Shown here: in pieces, positions 63,501-64,000 of the stretch
Layout: the number at the start of each line of letters is the position of its first letter
Position numbering within the stretch: position 1 is the stretch's first letter
NCBI GenBank assembly: GCA_001804815.1
Contig: MHBI01000012.1
Location: 16,118-80,117 of the forward strand
Source: Lentisphaerae bacterium GWF2_50_93
GTDB taxonomy: Bacteria; Verrucomicrobiota; Lentisphaeria; Victivallales; GWF2-50-93
Direction of reading: 5' to 3'
DNA length: 64,000 nucleotides
Program-made: the position numbers and the translations under genes
Notes under the pieces: generated by a model
The model's input: the letters and a program-made list of their open reading frames with translations, nothing else
What the model was told of the DNA's origin: nothing
Database searches by the model: none

Positions 63501-63807
63501 GCAGAAGATGCATGTTCAGCAGTACGCGCCTCAGGATCGCCAGCATCTCGTCGCCCGTCATCCCGGACAATCCCATCTCCTCGTACTCCGGTGTCTTCAT
63601 CCTTTCAGGTTCCTTGACAAGCAGCGACATGCGGCTGATGATCCTGTCGAATATCTCCCCGGCCGCATTTCTCGTGAATGTGAGCGCGACAATCGTCTCC
63701 GGCTTCATCCCGGCGGCAAGAAGGCTTATATACCTGTTGACAAGCTGGTATGTCTTGCCCGTCCCGGCAGACGCCGAAATGACTTCGTTTTTGATTTCAA
63801 CCGCCAT
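60586..63807 (-). CDS. AddA/RecB-like UvrD-family helicase-nuclease
   Basis: 1073 residues. Walker A is ISASAGTGKTYQLV; TFTRNAAGEI is motif Ia; DEFQDTSYPQW is the Walker B; GDTKQAIYGWREG is motif III; TVYKAKGLEYDLVF is motif V; a C-terminal GAVILDYKTDHV is the PD-(D/E)xK nuclease signature. This matches AddA-type double-strand-break processing enzymes. The partner AddB is not in the window. The ATG at 63807 follows AAGGA; an ATG six codons earlier also exists. The 3' exon of a group II intron lies just upstream. Confidence 0.9.
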   Translation of the reverse strand: MAVEIKNEVISASAGTGKTYQLVNRYISLLAAGMKPETIVALTFTRNAAGEIFDRIISRMSLLVKEPERMKTPEYEEMGLSGMTGDEMLAILRRVLLNMHLLQIGTLDSFFVRIIKTFSFEFGLSGDFEVIDEKMVEQSKRRVLKNILWNIEFTDKDTRSSFLEEFKKATFGKEEKRLADILGDFVDSYHYKYLCAPEEEMWGIPENIWPDGSAVLSSRVNPEEEVEKLRGLIEARPLTGKQRDKFLEFMEMAGNFRPESQLDFDNSFNKNLFSIVPDLEGGNAELTVGTKIRLSEAECECLLNLARHIMKCQISAQLHKTEGIFRLVKRYEDFYNMMIRQSGMLTFGDIPFILSPETGYGDNHYALTSRTPSPDDRLYIDYRLDSKYDHWLIDEFQDTSYPQWKIIKNLIDEIIQDGSGRRSFFYVGDTKQAIYGWREGEASLFKAIYDEYSGISDIGLKTLSRSFRSGREVIQTVNNVFCNLDKIDEVPGDVKNRWVWEEHSPKTRNKDGSPLLDGYATLMQLNRIQDEGRVQKDDLIARKTRIIVGKIKEISPFERGLSTAVLVLQNNTGRLIAEYLQAEGIKVSIEGQFKLTDNPVVPAFLSLFKFAEHPEDNFAWQHLCMTPFAGIMGSQPDVSMQVLDDVYQSGFAETIQKWSIRLEKEAKIQFDEFTRRRMDQFMSAAGIFDHGGGKGCIDFIEYIEAYEIPGETAEDAVQIMTVYKAKGLEYDLVFLPELKSKSIGRADMSGIKVKKRQDLSPEWLMFMPNRRITELDPVLGELAKDIDEDSCYESLCVLYVAMTRAAEALYMIADPPPKTKSESFYHQDVLMRTLSNRNDQPDAEFRTAYEIGKDGWYGKYPMKHVSGETHDARPAVNIKFDDVLETQTPSGSEKRTVSAGGLFEKGAEDARELGIAVHELFENIGWLEDADLKGICSEWRRSNGFSDKTAAAAIDIFNSSIGSKELRSSLEKPAGNPELWREKRFELILEGRWISGQFDRVTILRDQNGITGAVILDYKTDHVSSEEDMENSLESYAPQLELYRKALALLLNIPEKNISASLAFLRTGKVNGN

Positions 63808-63847
63808 GTTCTTCCTTACATTCATGCAAACAACTGACTTCCCTGTT

Positions 63848-63873
63848 AATTTTTCCGGAACGGAAAAATTTTC
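63848..63873. repeat. Palindrome AATTTTTCCGGAACGGAAAAATT
   Basis: A 10-bp perfect stem over GGAAC at 63848-63872, just upstream of the helicase gene. A terminator-like word with similar sequence (TTTTTCCGGACGGAAAAA) occurs after the CtpA gene at 5765-5785. It may terminate transcripts from the region beyond. Confidence 0.6.
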
Positions 63874-63909
63874 TTCGTCCAGTTTTTACGAGCGTGTGAA
63901 CGCTCCCTG

Positions 63910-64000
63910 ATAGGGGTAGGGAAAGCGCATTGATTTGCGCTTCCCCTCCCTCCGAACCGGACTGGCGGATTTCCCGCATCCGGCTCTCCAGTTGGCGATA
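63910..64000 (-). ncRNA. 3' end of a group II intron (domains V and VI)
   Basis: On the minus strand 63986-63954 reads GAGCCGGATGCGGGAAATCC then GCCAGTCCGGTTC: the domain V hairpin with the AGC triad, GAAA-type loop and two-base bulge, 33 of the usual 34 bases. Next comes a domain VI hairpin (GAAGCGC with GCGCTTTC, 63926-63943) with a candidate branch A, and the 3' end CTACCCCTAT at 63910, the canonical bacterial intron ending. The rest of the intron and any reverse transcriptase lie beyond position 64000. Confidence 0.8.

Overview
The window reads as a chromosomal segment of a Gram-negative, free-living or gut/sediment bacterium. It is rich in secreted esterases, sugar enzymes and small palindromic repeats, and is interrupted by one AT-richer integrated island of about 19 kb. 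Three things point to the PVC group (Lentisphaerota, Kiritimatiellota or Verrucomicrobiota-like): a sialate O-acetylesterase, GDSL esterase, GH4 and Gfo/Idh sugar-enzyme set; very large secreted multidomain proteins; and a prepilin-like relic typical of these phyla. This placement is inference, not proof.

Layout. 0-10.5 kb: a tRNA-Met (probably initiator), a Gfo/Idh/MocA dehydrogenase, a SixA-like protein lacking its catalytic histidine, a Bcp peroxiredoxin, a sialate O-acetylesterase, a CtpA-type protease, a TerB-like protein, a GH4 glycosidase, an SppA-like lipoprotein protease and class II fructose-bisphosphate aldolase. 10.6-17.2 kb: a REP-associated tyrosine transposase with its cognate hairpin repeats scattered over about 14 kb, a tandem pair of phosphohexomutases (one intact, one apparently dead), a nucleotidyltransferase gene overlapping a small upstream gene, a Phd/RelE-type toxin-antitoxin pair and a GDSL esterase. 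17.2-24.9 kb: a coupled set of exported repeat/coiled-coil proteins bounded by two copies of a roughly 140-bp direct repeat, the last gene probably frameshifted.

25.7-46.3 kb: comM (yifB, Mg-chelatase-like) is cut in two inside the codons of its Walker A motif by an island whose right end carries a large serine recombinase. Joining the outer halves across the shared CCGGG restores an uninterrupted 514-codon comM with the P-loop GPPGTGKS. Left arm of the island: an uncharacterised gene, an exported membrane-anchored NUC1-type nuclease, an AlwI-like restriction enzyme with a C5 methyltransferase, and an unrecognised two-gene module whose second product ends in membrane helices. The rest is a long minus-strand gene train: a small protein, RuvB, a tyrosine recombinase, a RadC-like JAB protein, several small proteins, two zinc-ribbon membrane proteins, an archaeo-eukaryotic-type primase with a structured leader, and the serine recombinase. 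Two strong RNA/DNA fold-back structures and a pair of iteron-like repeats sit around the primase.

46.3-64 kb: host genes resume with a lipoprotein, a B12-binding radical SAM protein, LexA, a membrane protein, a 2415-residue secreted protein joining a GH64-like glucanase, PPC and FN3 domains and a class C beta-lactamase-type serine hydrolase, a GT-C membrane glycosyltransferase and an AddA/UvrD-like helicase-nuclease. The last 90 bases hold domains V and VI of a group II intron whose body lies beyond the window.
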